Shown here piece by piece: positions 53,745 through 62,900 of a stretch of DNA of 64,000 nt. Source of the DNA: Cronobacter sakazakii. GTDB taxonomy: Bacteria; Pseudomonadota; Gammaproteobacteria; Enterobacterales; Enterobacteriaceae. Where the stretch lies: NCBI RefSeq assembly GCF_000982825.1, contig NZ_CP011047.1, positions 2,046,001-2,110,000 on the forward strand. The letters run 5' to 3'. The notes below the pieces were generated by a model. The model was given only the letters and a program-made list of their open reading frames with translations. It was not told where the DNA came from and ran no database searches. Numbering within the stretch: the first letter of the stretch is position 1; the number at the start of each line of letters is the position of its first letter. Both the position numbers and the translations under genes were made by a program.

Positions 53745-55772
53745 GTGAATGACAGTCTCGCCACGCTGACGGCGCAGATGGCGGCGGCGGGCATCCGCCG
53801 CCTGTTAGTGTTAAGCGGTGATGAAACCTGGAGCTCACAGCAGGCGCGACAGCTGTCGAACGCTCTACCCGGCGACTGGCTGTGGGTAGGCACCGCGCCG
53901 GAGATGGCGCTCAACGGCGCGCCGGGCGCTATCAATACGCTGCTCGGGCGCGAATACCTGCATGCGGTCTTTGATGCCCGTAGCGGTTTTGACGCTGCGG
54001 CATTTGCCGCGCTCGCAGGCACGCTGAAAGCGGGCAGCTGGCTGGTACTGCTGACGCCGCCGTGGCAGGCCTGGCCCACGCGCGTGGATAACGATTCCTG
54101 CCGCTGGAGCGACAGCCGGGAGCCCATTTCTACCCCGCATTTTATCCATCATCTTCAGCGGCTTTTTCTTGATGATCCTGATGTTATCTGCTGGCGTCAG
54201 GAGCAGCCGTTACCGTTAAGCCCGTCTGCGCCGCGCCCGCGCTGGCACCCGGCCTGCGGCGAGCCGCAGCAGGAACAGGCGCGGCTATTGGATGAGTTAT
54301 TAACCACCACTAATGGCGTGACGGTAATCACCGCTGCGCGCGGGCGCGGTAAATCGGCGCTCGCTGGCATGTTTATTCGCGCGCTGCCGGGCAGGGCGCT
54401 GGTGACCGCGCCGTCGCGCGCCTCGGCGGAGGTTATCGCCGCGCACGCGGGCGAGAAATTTGTCTTCATGGCACCAGACGCGCTGCTGGCCGCGCTTGAG
54501 GATGGCACGCTCGCGCCCTGCGACTGGCTGGTTATTGATGAAGCCGCGGCGCTCCCAGGCCCGGTGCTGCAAAAACTGGTGCGGGCGTTTCCCGCCACGC
54601 TTCTGACCAGCACCGTGCAGGGCTATGAAGGCACCGGGCGCGGTTTCCTGCTGAAATTCTGCGCGGGCATCGACGGCCTGCGCTACCGCACGTTGAGTAC
54701 GCCGGTGCGCTGGGCGCAGGACGATCCGCTGGAGCGGCTGGTCAGTCAGGCGCTGCTGTTTGACGATGACGATTTCGCCCGCACGCCCGCAGGCGACGTA
54801 CGCTTTTATTCTGTTTCGCAGAACGACTGGCAAACCCGGCCCGACCGCGCGGCCGCGCTGTACCGGCTGCTGGCGGGCGCGCACTATCGCACGTCGCCGC
54901 TCGATCTGCGCCGGATGATGGATGCGCCGGGGCAGTCTTTTATCGCCGCCGAGGCGGGCGGCGAGACCGTTGGCGCGCTGTGGTTAGTGGCGGAAGGCGG
55001 TCTTGACGCAGCGCTGAGCCAGGCGGTGTGGGCCGGTTATCGCCGTCCGCGCGGCAATCTGGTGGCGCAGTCGCTGGCGGCGCACGGCGGCGATCCGCTC
55101 GCGGCCACGCTTGTTGGTCTGCGCGTTAGCCGCGTGGCGGTGCATCCGGGCCGCCAGCGCGAAGGCATTGGACGCCAGTTGATTGAGCAGGCGCGCGCAC
55201 AAGCGCCTGAAGGCTGCGACTATCTTTCCGTGAGTTTCGGCTATACGCCTGCGCTGTGGCGCTTCTGGCAGCGCTGCGGTTTTACGCTGGTGCGTTTTGG
55301 CAGCCATCGCGAGGCCAGCAGCGGCTGCTATAACGCGATGGCGCTCGTGGCGCTGAGTGCGGCGGGCTCACAGCTCGTGCGTGAAGAGCACCAGCGGCTG
55401 GCACGCGATGCGACGCTGCTTCAGCGCTGGGTGGATGAAACGCTGCCGCTAACGCCCGCCCCCCAGGCTACCCTTAATAGTGATGACTGGTTAGCGCTCG
55501 CCGGATTCGCGTTCGCGCATCGCCCGCTGGAAACCTCTCTCGGCCCGCTCTACCGGTTGCTTGAGGCGAGCCCGCAGGGGTTGCAGGCGCTGCGCGGGCG
55601 GCTGGCGCTGCAAATGCCGGTGGATGTGCTCTGCCGTAAGCTCGGGCTTTCCGGGCGTAAGGCGTTGCTTGCCGCGCTGCGTCAGGAAACCGCGCTGGCG
55701 CTGGACGCGCTTGATGCGCCGCGTGCCGCGACCTTAAACGCGCAACTAATGCAATGGCAATTTTTCCACTAA
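53745..55772 (+). CDS. tmcA: tRNA(Met) cytidine acetyltransferase
   Basis: A 675-residue enzyme that makes N4-acetylcytidine at the wobble base of elongator tRNA-Met. An N-terminal DUF1726 part is followed by an ATPase/helicase domain with Walker A ARGRGKSA at about 198-205 and VIDEAAALP as Walker B. A GNAT domain (VSRVAVHPGRQREGIGRQLI) and a C-terminal tRNA-binding part complete it. The start is GTG at 53745. Confidence 0.95.
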   Translation: MNDSLATLTAQMAAAGIRRLLVLSGDETWSSQQARQLSNALPGDWLWVGTAPEMALNGAPGAINTLLGREYLHAVFDARSGFDAAAFAALAGTLKAGSWLVLLTPPWQAWPTRVDNDSCRWSDSREPISTPHFIHHLQRLFLDDPDVICWRQEQPLPLSPSAPRPRWHPACGEPQQEQARLLDELLTTTNGVTVITAARGRGKSALAGMFIRALPGRALVTAPSRASAEVIAAHAGEKFVFMAPDALLAALEDGTLAPCDWLVIDEAAALPGPVLQKLVRAFPATLLTSTVQGYEGTGRGFLLKFCAGIDGLRYRTLSTPVRWAQDDPLERLVSQALLFDDDDFARTPAGDVRFYSVSQNDWQTRPDRAAALYRLLAGAHYRTSPLDLRRMMDAPGQSFIAAEAGGETVGALWLVAEGGLDAALSQAVWAGYRRPRGNLVAQSLAAHGGDPLAATLVGLRVSRVAVHPGRQREGIGRQLIEQARAQAPEGCDYLSVSFGYTPALWRFWQRCGFTLVRFGSHREASSGCYNAMALVALSAAGSQLVREEHQRLARDATLLQRWVDETLPLTPAPQATLNSDDWLALAGFAFAHRPLETSLGPLYRLLEASPQGLQALRGRLALQMPVDVLCRKLGLSGRKALLAALRQETALALDALDAPRAATLNAQLMQWQFFH

Positions 55773-55845
55773 GTCCATCAATGAATTGCGATGGTCATCT
55801 GTTCAGGCCGGCGTAAACTGGCTGTAACCCATGAAGGAGAGTGCC

Positions 55846-56544
55846 ATGAGACATGATCATTTTGTGGTTCAGAGCCCTGAACTGCCTGCCAGACAACTGC
55901 TGCTGCTGTTCCACGGCGTCGGGGATAACCCGGTGGCGATGGGCGAGATAGGCAGCTATTTCGCGCCGCTGTTCCCGGATGCGCTGGTGGTCAGCGTCGG
56001 CGGGCCTGCGCCGAGCGGTCCGGCACCCGGCAGAGAGTGGTTTTCCGTGCAGGGCGTCAGCGAATCCAACCGCCAGCAGCGGGTGGATGAAATTATGCCG
56101 ACGTTTATCGACACCGTGCGCCACTGGCAGCGCGAAAGTGGCGTTAGCCCGGCCGCCACGGCGCTGATCGGCTTTTCGCAGGGCGCGATCATGGTGTTGG
56201 AAGGGGTGAAAGCCGCGCCTGGTCTGGCTTCTCGCGTTATTGCGTTTAACGGGCGCTTTGCTGAGTTGCCGACGTCGGCGACAACCGCCACCACGGTGCA
56301 TCTGATCCACGGCGAAGACGATGAAGTAATCGATTCCCGCTACGCTCAGGCGGCGGCGGATGCGCTGCTGCGCGCCGGTGGCGACGTCACGCTCGATATC
56401 GTTGAAGATCTTGGGCATGCGATCGATAACCGCAGCATGCAATTAGCACTCGATCATCTGCGCTATACCGTGCCGAAGCACTATTTTGATGAGGCGTTAA
56501 GCGGCGGTAAGCCTGGCGATGACGATGTGATTCAGATGATGTAA
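55846..56544 (+). CDS. ypfH: Alpha/beta-hydrolase (esterase) YpfH
   Basis: A 232-residue carboxylesterase. The catalytic triad is visible: Ser in GFSQGA, Asp in HGEDDEVID, and His in DLGHAID. The oxyanion region reads LLFHGVGDNP. The ATG at 55846 was chosen over the one at 55831 because it follows AAGGAGAG and matches E. coli (MKHDHFVVQSP). Physiological substrate unknown. Confidence 0.94.
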   Translation: MRHDHFVVQSPELPARQLLLLFHGVGDNPVAMGEIGSYFAPLFPDALVVSVGGPAPSGPAPGREWFSVQGVSESNRQQRVDEIMPTFIDTVRHWQRESGVSPAATALIGFSQGAIMVLEGVKAAPGLASRVIAFNGRFAELPTSATTATTVHLIHGEDDEVIDSRYAQAAADALLRAGGDVTLDIVEDLGHAIDNRSMQLALDHLRYTVPKHYFDEALSGGKPGDDDVIQMM

Positions 56545-56552
56545 CGCGAGTG

Positions 56553-56579
56553 CTCCGTCAGGCGGGCTGCCTGACGGAG
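56553..56579. terminator. Strong hairpin between ypfH and ypfN
   Basis: CTCCGTCAGGC pairs perfectly with GCCTGACGGAG around GGGCT, between convergent genes. There is no U-tract. Confidence 0.6.
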
Positions 56580-56603
56580 AGGCTGGAGAGAATAAGCAGG
56601 CGC

Positions 56604-56792
56604 TTACTTCTTCTTCGGCCAGTCGTCTTCGTCGTCCCACTTATCGTTAAAATCGCGGTGGGGCGGCAGTTCCGGGCGGTTGTCCATAAACTTCTTATGA
56701 TCCACCCGTTTTAAATCTTTAATCACGTTCAGCAGGACGCCGAGCAGAAACACCAGCACCAGCACCCACCAATATTTTCCAAGCCATTCCAT
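56604..56792 (-). CDS. ypfN: Small membrane protein YpfN (UPF0370)
   Basis: A 62-residue protein with one N-terminal membrane segment (about 6-24, YWWVLVLVFLLGVLLNVI). The tail is charged, rich in Asp/Lys/Trp, and ends WPKKK. It follows dapE by 28 bp in the same direction, as in E. coli. Function unknown. Confidence 0.93.
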   Translation of the reverse strand: MEWLGKYWWVLVLVFLLGVLLNVIKDLKRVDHKKFMDNRPELPPHRDFNDKWDDEDDWPKKK

Positions 56793-56820
56793 GACGTTAT
56801 CCTCGTCTTGAGAGCGCGCG

Positions 56821-57948
56821 TCAGGCGACGAGCTGCTCCATAATGCGTTGATACATACGGGCCAGCAGCTGCAGGTCGGACGCTTTCACGCATTCGTTGA
56901 TTTTGTGAATCGTCGCGTTGACCGGCCCAAGCTCCACCACCTGCGCGCCCATGCGGGCGATAAAGCGCCCGTCGGACGTGCCGCCGGTGGTCAGCAGCTG
57001 CGGTTTAATTTCATTATAGTGGTGAACGGCGTTCACCACCGCATCGACCAGTTTACCGCGCGCGGTTAAGAACGGCTGGCCGGAGAGCCACCAGTCCAGC
57101 GTGTAGCGCAGCTGATATTTCTCCAGTAGCGCCACCACGCGCTGTTTAATCATCTCGTCGGTCAGCTCGGTGCTGAAGCGGAAGTTAAACTGTACGTGGA
57201 GATCGCCCGGAATCACGTTATTGCTGTCGGTGCCTGCCTGAATATTGGCGATCTGCATGCTGGTGGGCGGGAAAAATTCATTGCCGCGATCCCACTCGAT
57301 ACCGACCAGCTCATTGAGCATCGGCGCGGCGCGATGTACCGGGTTATCCGCCAGATGCGGATATGCCACGTGGCCCTGCACGCCGTGAATGGTCAGGTTG
57401 CAGGTGAGCGAGCCGCGACGGCCATTCTTCACCACATCGCCGACCACTTCGCTGCTGGAGGGCTCGCCCACCAGGCAATAATCGAGACGTTCGCCGCGCG
57501 CCATCAGCGCTTCGACCACTTTCACGGTGCCGTTGGTGGCACTCGCCTCTTCATCAGAGGTGATCAGAAACGCCAGACGCCCGCGATGATGCGGATGCTG
57601 CGCGACAAAACGCTCCGCCGCCACCACCATCGCCGCCAGCGAGCCTTTCATGTCCGCCGCGCCGCGGCCAAACAGCATCCCGTCACGAATGGTCGGCTCA
57701 AACGGCGGATTGATCCAGCGCTCGACATCGCCCGCCGGCACCACATCGGTATGCCCCGCGAAGGCCAGCGTCTCGCCGGTGCCGCGCCATGCCCAGAAAT
57801 TCTGCGTGTCGCCGATATTCATCGGCTCAACCGTAAACCCTACGGCCTGCAGCCGCTCAATCAGCAGCGCCTGACAGCCCGCGTCATCGGGGCTCAGAGA
57901 AGGGCGACGAATTAGCTGCTGCGTCAGCTCAATAACCGGGCAAGACAT
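56821..57948 (-). CDS. dapE: Succinyl-diaminopimelate desuccinylase
   Basis: A 375-residue M20 di-zinc hydrolase that frees LL-diaminopimelate for lysine and peptidoglycan. Metal ligands are visible in FAGHTDVVPAGD, GRGAADMKG, ITSDEEASATNG and the late ATIHKINE. The ATG at 57948 (MSCPVIELTQQ) starts 4 bp after the yffB stop, so the two are co-transcribed. Confidence 0.97.
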   Translation of the reverse strand: MSCPVIELTQQLIRRPSLSPDDAGCQALLIERLQAVGFTVEPMNIGDTQNFWAWRGTGETLAFAGHTDVVPAGDVERWINPPFEPTIRDGMLFGRGAADMKGSLAAMVVAAERFVAQHPHHRGRLAFLITSDEEASATNGTVKVVEALMARGERLDYCLVGEPSSSEVVGDVVKNGRRGSLTCNLTIHGVQGHVAYPHLADNPVHRAAPMLNELVGIEWDRGNEFFPPTSMQIANIQAGTDSNNVIPGDLHVQFNFRFSTELTDEMIKQRVVALLEKYQLRYTLDWWLSGQPFLTARGKLVDAVVNAVHHYNEIKPQLLTTGGTSDGRFIARMGAQVVELGPVNATIHKINECVKASDLQLLARMYQRIMEQLVA

Positions 57949-57952
57949 AACA

Positions 57953-58309
57953 CTAGACCTCGTTAAAATAGTGCTGGTAGGTGGATTCACTGAAACCAAG
58001 CAGCATAGGCTTACCCGGCGCGCAGAGCAATGGTCGTTTGATGATTGCCGGCATTTCCAGCATCAGCGCGGCCGCGCTGTCGGCGTCGGTAATTGCCGCG
58101 CGTTGCGCCTCGTCGAGTTTACGCCAGGTGGTGCCGCGGGTATTCAGCAGCGCCTCCCAGCTCAGCTCAGCGATAAATTTATGCATCATTTGTGCATCAA
58201 GGCCGTCGGTACGGTAGTCGTGAAATTGATAATCGACGTGATTATTTTCAAGCCAGCGGCGGGCTTTTTTAATGGTGTCGCAGTTTTTAATGCCGTACAT
58301 CACGACCAT
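57953..58309 (-). CDS. yffB: ArsC/Spx-family protein YffB
   Basis: A 118-residue thioredoxin-fold protein. The active-site-like cysteine is in YGIKNCDTIKKA, and the family motif RPLLCAPGKPMLLGF is present. The start at 58309 reproduces the E. coli length. E. coli YffB interacts with glutathione but lacks clear arsenate reductase activity; a redox role is likely. It is the second ArsC-like gene here, with yfgD. Confidence 0.93.
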   Translation of the reverse strand: MVVMYGIKNCDTIKKARRWLENNHVDYQFHDYRTDGLDAQMMHKFIAELSWEALLNTRGTTWRKLDEAQRAAITDADSAAALMLEMPAIIKRPLLCAPGKPMLLGFSESTYQHYFNEV

Positions 58310-58594
58310 AATTGAATCCTTTTGTCCAAAATCGGTCCAGTTAAACAAATTATCCGAACAGATAATAGGGTAAACAATAGCCTGCTAATATAACGCATCA
58401 CTGACAATTATGGTTAGCGTATATATCCCTGTTCGTGCATTTTGAATAATTTTTCATCGGTGGCGCAGACCATTCCGCTGGTTAATTCGCGGAATTGATA
58501 TTTTTTATAAAAAGCGACCTTATCTAAAACTGCATAGATAAAAACTTTACCAAAAGGTAAAAGTGTTTCGAGGATCTCGTCCATTAATTGATTC

Positions 58595-58603
58595 CCGAAA
58601 CCG
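58595..58603. repeat. IS1 target-site duplication, left copy
   Basis: CCGAAACCG directly abuts the left end of IS1 copy B and is repeated exactly on the right. Confidence 0.95.
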
Positions 58604-58658
58604 GGTGATGCTGCCAACTTACTGATTTAGTGTATGATGGTGTTTTTGAGGTGCTCCA

Positions 58659-58934
58659 GTGGCTTCTGTTTCTATCAGCTGTCCCTCCTGTTCAGCTACT
58701 GACGGGGTGGTGCGTAACGGCAAAAGCACCGCCGGACATCAGCGCTATCTCTGCTCTCACTGCCGTAAAACATGGCAACTGCAGTTCACTTACACCGCTT
58801 CTCAACCCGGTACGCACCAGAAAATCATTGATATGGCCATGAATGGCGTTGGATGCCGGGCAACCGCCCGCATTATGGGCGTTGGCCTCAACACGATTTT
58901 CCGCCATTTAAAAAACTCAGGCCGCAGTCGGTAA
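58659..58934 (+). CDS. insA: IS1 InsA (copy B)
   Basis: The 91-residue repressor and N-terminal transposase part, with zinc-finger cysteines (CPSC, CSHC) and helix-turn-helix. Residue 60 is the usual Ala. The A6C slippery run at 58910-58916 allows the -1 frameshift into insB. Confidence 0.96.
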   Translation: MASVSISCPSCSATDGVVRNGKSTAGHQRYLCSHCRKTWQLQFTYTASQPGTHQKIIDMAMNGVGCRATARIMGVGLNTIFRHLKNSGRSR

Positions 58935-59356
58935 CCTCGCGCATACAGCCGGGCAGTGACGTCATCGTCTGCGCGGAAATGGACGAACAGTGGGGATACG
59001 TCGGGGCTAAATCGCGCCAGCGCTGGCTGTTTTACGCGTATGACAGGCTCCGGAAGACGGTTGTTGCGCACGTATTCGGTGAACGCACTATGGCGACGCT
59101 GGGGCGTCTTATGAGCCTGCTGTCACCCTTTGACGTGGTGATATGGATGACGGATGGCTGGCCGCTGTATGAATCCCGCCTGAAGGGAAAGCTGCACGTA
59201 ATCAGCAAGCGATATACGCAGCGAATTGAGCGGCATAACCTGAATCTGAGGCAGCACCTGGCACGGCTGGGACGGAAGTCGCTGTCGTTCTCAAAATCGG
59301 TGGAGCTGCATGACAAAGTCATCGGGCATTATCTGAACATAAAACACTATCAATAA
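58853..59356 (+). CDS. insB: IS1 InsB reading frame (copy B)
   Basis: A 167-residue frame encoding the catalytic part of the IS1 transposase, made active as the InsA-B' fusion. Position 83 is the usual Leu (TMATLGRL). No damage is visible, so this copy looks transposition-competent. Confidence 0.95.
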   Translation: MPGNRPHYGRWPQHDFPPFKKLRPQSVTSRIQPGSDVIVCAEMDEQWGYVGAKSRQRWLFYAYDRLRKTVVAHVFGERTMATLGRLMSLLSPFDVVIWMTDGWPLYESRLKGKLHVISKRYTQRIERHNLNLRQHLARLGRKSLSFSKSVELHDKVIGHYLNIKHYQ

Positions 59357-59371
59357 GTTGGAGTCATTACC

Positions 59372-59380
59372 CCGAAACCG
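59372..59380. repeat. IS1 target-site duplication, right copy
   Basis: Exact repeat of CCGAAACCG, immediately right of IS1 copy B. Confidence 0.95.
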
Positions 59381-59817
59381 CGGCCCTGATAATCGGGATC
59401 GACAACAATATCGGCGACGTAACTTGACCATGTCAGATCGCTAATCGCATGCGCGGTCGCGACCAGCTTTCCCTCGTGAAATCCGTACCAGCAGAAGGTG
59501 CTATTGCGGTAGCAGCGTTCGACCTCGTGCGGGTCGCGCGCGCCGAGCCCCGCACGTTCAATCAGCGTCGCCAGCGCCTGCCAGTCAGGCGTTTCATGGT
59601 CTTGATTTGTGATGATGCGCATGCCAGGTTGCCTCTTTTTCAGTAAAAAATTCCCGAATATTGCCAGCCGTCACACAACAGAAAACTTATCCTCGTCATA
59701 GTGAACTGTAAGCCGATAACAAATACATGAGGGAGGCTTATCAATTCGATTGGTTAAATTGTCTTCACTCCGCGTCATTATTTTTGTACCATGCAAACAA
59801 TAATAAGAGAGGTCATT

Positions 59818-59877
59818 ATGATTGAACATGAACTGGGGAACTGGAAAGATTTTATTGAAGCGATGCTTCGTAAATAA
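59818..59877 (+). CDS. ypfM: Small protein YpfM (19 residues)
   Basis: Reads MIEHELGNWKDFIEAMLRK, differing from E. coli YpfM (MIERELGNWKDFIEVMLRK, as I recall) at two positions. A strong ribosome site AGAGAGG stands 6 bases before the ATG. It lies in the yffB-acrD gap, the same place as in E. coli, and faces acrD across a shared terminator. It is an amphipathic helix-like peptide of unknown function. Confidence 0.92.
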   Translation: MIEHELGNWKDFIEAMLRK

Positions 59878-59946
59878 GTCCAGCAATAAGCAAGAGCACA
59901 TCGCTTTAATAGACACACAGCAGTGATTCCACTCACTGAACATACC

Positions 59947-59975
59947 AAAAGGCGACCGTTAAGGTCGCCTTTTTC
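59947..59975. terminator. Bidirectional terminator between ypfM and acrD
   Basis: AAAAGGCGACC pairs perfectly with GGTCGCCTTTT around GTTAA, with A-runs and T-runs outside. It can stop both convergent transcripts. Confidence 0.9.
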
Positions 59976-59984
59976 TTTTCGGGG

Positions 59985-62900
59985 TTATTCTTCCGGCGCA
60001 GGCTTAAGCGGAAAACGTCTGCGGATCAGTACAAAAAACAGCGGCACGAAGAAAACTGCCAGCAGCGTTGCGGAGATCATCCCGCCCATCACGCCGGTGC
60101 CGACCGCGTGCTGGCTGGCGGAGCCTGCGCCGCTGCTGGTCGCCATCGGCAGCACGCCGAAGATAAACGCCAGCGACGTCATTAAAATCGGCCGCAGGCG
60201 CTGGCGGCAGGCATCGAGCGTCGCGGCGATAAGCTCGTGGCCTTTGCTGTTCATCTCGTTGGCGAATTCCACAATCAGTATCGCGTTCTTGGCGGAAAGT
60301 CCGATGACCGTCAGCAGCCCCACCTGGAAATAGACGTCGTTCTCAAGCCCGCGCAGCCAGGTGGCGAGCAGTACGCCAATCACGCCGAGCGGCACCACCA
60401 GCATCACCGAGAACGGCACCGTCCAGCTCTCATACAGCGCCGCCAGGCACAGGAACACGACCAGCAACGAGAGCGCGTAAAGGGCAGGAGCCTGCGAGCC
60501 GGAAAGCCGCTCCTGGTACGACATCGCTGTCCACTCCAGCCCAAAGCCGGTCGGCAGCTGGCTCACCAGTTTCTCCATCACGTCCATCGCGGTGCCGGTA
60601 CTGACGCCCGGCGCCGCCTCGCCGACAATCTCCAGCGCTGAATAGCCGTTGTAGCGCTCAAGGCGCGGCGAGCCGGTTTCCCAGCGCGACGTCGCAAAGG
60701 CCGAGAACGGCACCATTGCACCCGCCTGGTTGCGCACATACCAGCGCGTAATATCTTCCGGCAGCATCCGGTATTTCGCGGCCGACTGCACATAGACCTT
60801 TTTCACGCGCCCGCGATCCATAAAGTCGTTCACATAGCTTGAGCCCCACGCGGTTTGCAGCGTGTCGTTAATATCGTCAATGGAAACGCCGAGCGCCTGG
60901 GCTTTGCGCTGGTCGATGTCTATCTGCAATTGCGGGCTGTCATCCAGGCCGTTGTGGCGCACGCGGGTCAGCGCAGGCTCCTGGCTTGCCATGTCCAGCA
61001 GGCGATCGCGCGCCTGCATCAGCGCGTCATGCCCAAGCCCGGCGTGATCCTGAAGCTCCATATCAAACCCGGCGGAGCTGCCAAGGCCGCTGATGGCAGG
61101 CGGGCTGCTCGCGAACACGCGCGCCTCTTTAATATGGCGAAAAGCCTGCGTGGCGCGCTCAATGATGGCATCCGCGCTGCCGGTGTCCGGGTCGCGATCC
61201 TCCCACGGATTCAGGCGTACAAACATGCGTGCCACGTTCTGGCCGTTGCCGCCGGGGCCGGAGCCGACGGTCGCGAACACCGAGGCGACGTTGGCTTTTT
61301 CTTTCTCAAAGAAATAGCGCTCCACCTGCTGCACCACTTTCAGCGTCTGCTGCTGGGTGGAGCCGGAGGGCTGCTGGACCGAGGTCACAAACATGCCGCG
61401 ATCCTCCTGCGGCAGAAACGACGTGGGCAGGCGTAAAAAGAGAAACACCATACCGCCGAGCAGCAGGGCGTAGAGCAGAATCCAGCGCAGGCTGCGCTGT
61501 AAAATTTTTCCTACGGCGGATTCATAACGCAGCGCGCTGCGCTCAAAGGTGCGGTTAAACCAGCCGAAAAACCCGCGCGAACCGTGGTGTTCGCCTTTTT
61601 TCAGCGGCTTAAGCAGCGTGGCGCACAGGGCAGGGGTGAGGATCATCGCGACCAGCACCGACAGTACCATCGATGAGACAATCGTGATGGAGAACTGGCG
61701 GTAAATCGCGCCGGTGGTGCCGCCGAAAAACGCCATCGGGATAAACACCGCCGAGAGCACCATGGCGATACCCACCAGCGCGCCCTGAATCTGGCCCATC
61801 GATTTACGCGTGGCGGCGCGCGGTGATAGCCCTTCGTCACTCATGATGCGCTCGACGTTTTCCACAACTACGATAGCGTCATCCACCAGCAGACCTATCG
61901 CCAGCACCATCGCGAACATCGTCAGGGTATTAATGCTGTAGCCGAAGCTGTAGAGCACCGCGAAAGTGCCGAGCAGCACCACCGGCACCGCGATGGTCGG
62001 GATCAGCGTGGCGCGGAAATTCTGCAAAAAGAGATACATCACCAGAAACACCAGCGCGATCGCTTCAAGCAGCGTCTTCACCACGTCGGTAATCGAGGCT
62101 TTCACGAAAGACGTGGTCTCATACGCGACTTTATATTCCAGCCCGTGCGGGAAATAGTGCGACAGCTCGTCGAGGCGGTTCAGCACCAGTTGCGCCGTTT
62201 CCATCTCGTTCGCGCCGGAGGCGAGCTTCACGCCGAGCCCCGAGGCCGCTTTGCCGTTATAGCGGCTCAGATAATCATATTTCTCGGCCCCCATTTCGAC
62301 GGTTGCCACGTCGCCGAGCGTGACGGTCGAGCCGTCCTGATTCACGCGCAGCGTAATGGCGCGAAACTGCTCCGGCGTCTGTAACAGCGACTGCGCGTTG
62401 ATGGTGGCGTTCAGCGCCTGATTATCCACAGACGGCGTGCCGCCGAGCTGGCCGACCGCTATCTGGCTGTTCTGCGATTTAATCGCTGCCACCACATCCG
62501 CCGTGGTGAGCTGAAAGCTGGTGAGCTTGTCCGGGTCGAGCCAGATGCGCATGGCGTACTGCGAGCCGTAAGCGTCGATATCCCCGACGCCGTTAATACG
62601 GCTGAGCGGCTCCTGAATATTACTCGCCACATAATCGGCGATATCCTGTTTATCCATGCTGCCATCGGTGGAGACAAAGGCGATGGTCAGAATGTTGGTA
62701 TCGCCGGTTTTGCGCACCGTCACGCCCTGCGTCTGTACGGCCTGGGGGAGCTTTCGCAGCGCGGATTGCAGCTGGTTTTGCACCTGCTGGACCGCTTCAT
62801 CCGGGGCGGTGCCTGCTTTGAAGTTCAGCGTCACGGTCGCCTGGCCGGTGGCGCTGCTTTGCGACGACATATACATCAGGTTATCGAGGCCGGTCATGTT

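Larger units (their letters stand above)
58604..59371 (+). mobile_element. IS1 copy B, recent insertion
   Basis: A complete 768-bp IS1 in rightward orientation, from GGTGATGCTGCCAACTTACT to GTTGGAGTCATTACC. It is flanked by perfect 9-bp direct repeats, so it arose by simple transposition and has not since recombined. It is nearly identical to copy A in inverted orientation; I see two base differences in the coding frames. It interrupts a GNAT acetyltransferase gene. Confidence 0.98.
58414..59622 (-). pseudogene. GNAT-family acetyltransferase gene split by IS1
   Basis: Removing IS1 copy B and one 9-bp duplication (777 bp) restores a continuous 143-codon frame. The N-terminal half (59622 to about 59372) reads MRIITNQDHETPDWQALA and ends in VDPDYQGRGFG, the acetyl-CoA P-loop. 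The C-terminal half (to 58414) continues NQLMDEILETLLPFGKVF and ends KMHEQGYIR. The break falls inside the cofactor loop, so the product is certainly inactive. The 3' half is AT-richer than the neighbours, suggesting an acquired gene. Substrate unknown. Confidence 0.9.

Noticed and set aside
31922..59371. Inversion between the two IS1 copies as the reason for copy A's missing duplication
   Set aside because: An exchange between them would also have mismatched the flanks of copy B, whose 9-bp duplication is perfect.
59729..59827. A 32-codon frame just before ypfM (MREAYQFDWLN...)
   Set aside because: No Shine-Dalgarno sequence before its ATG, and it runs out of frame into ypfM.
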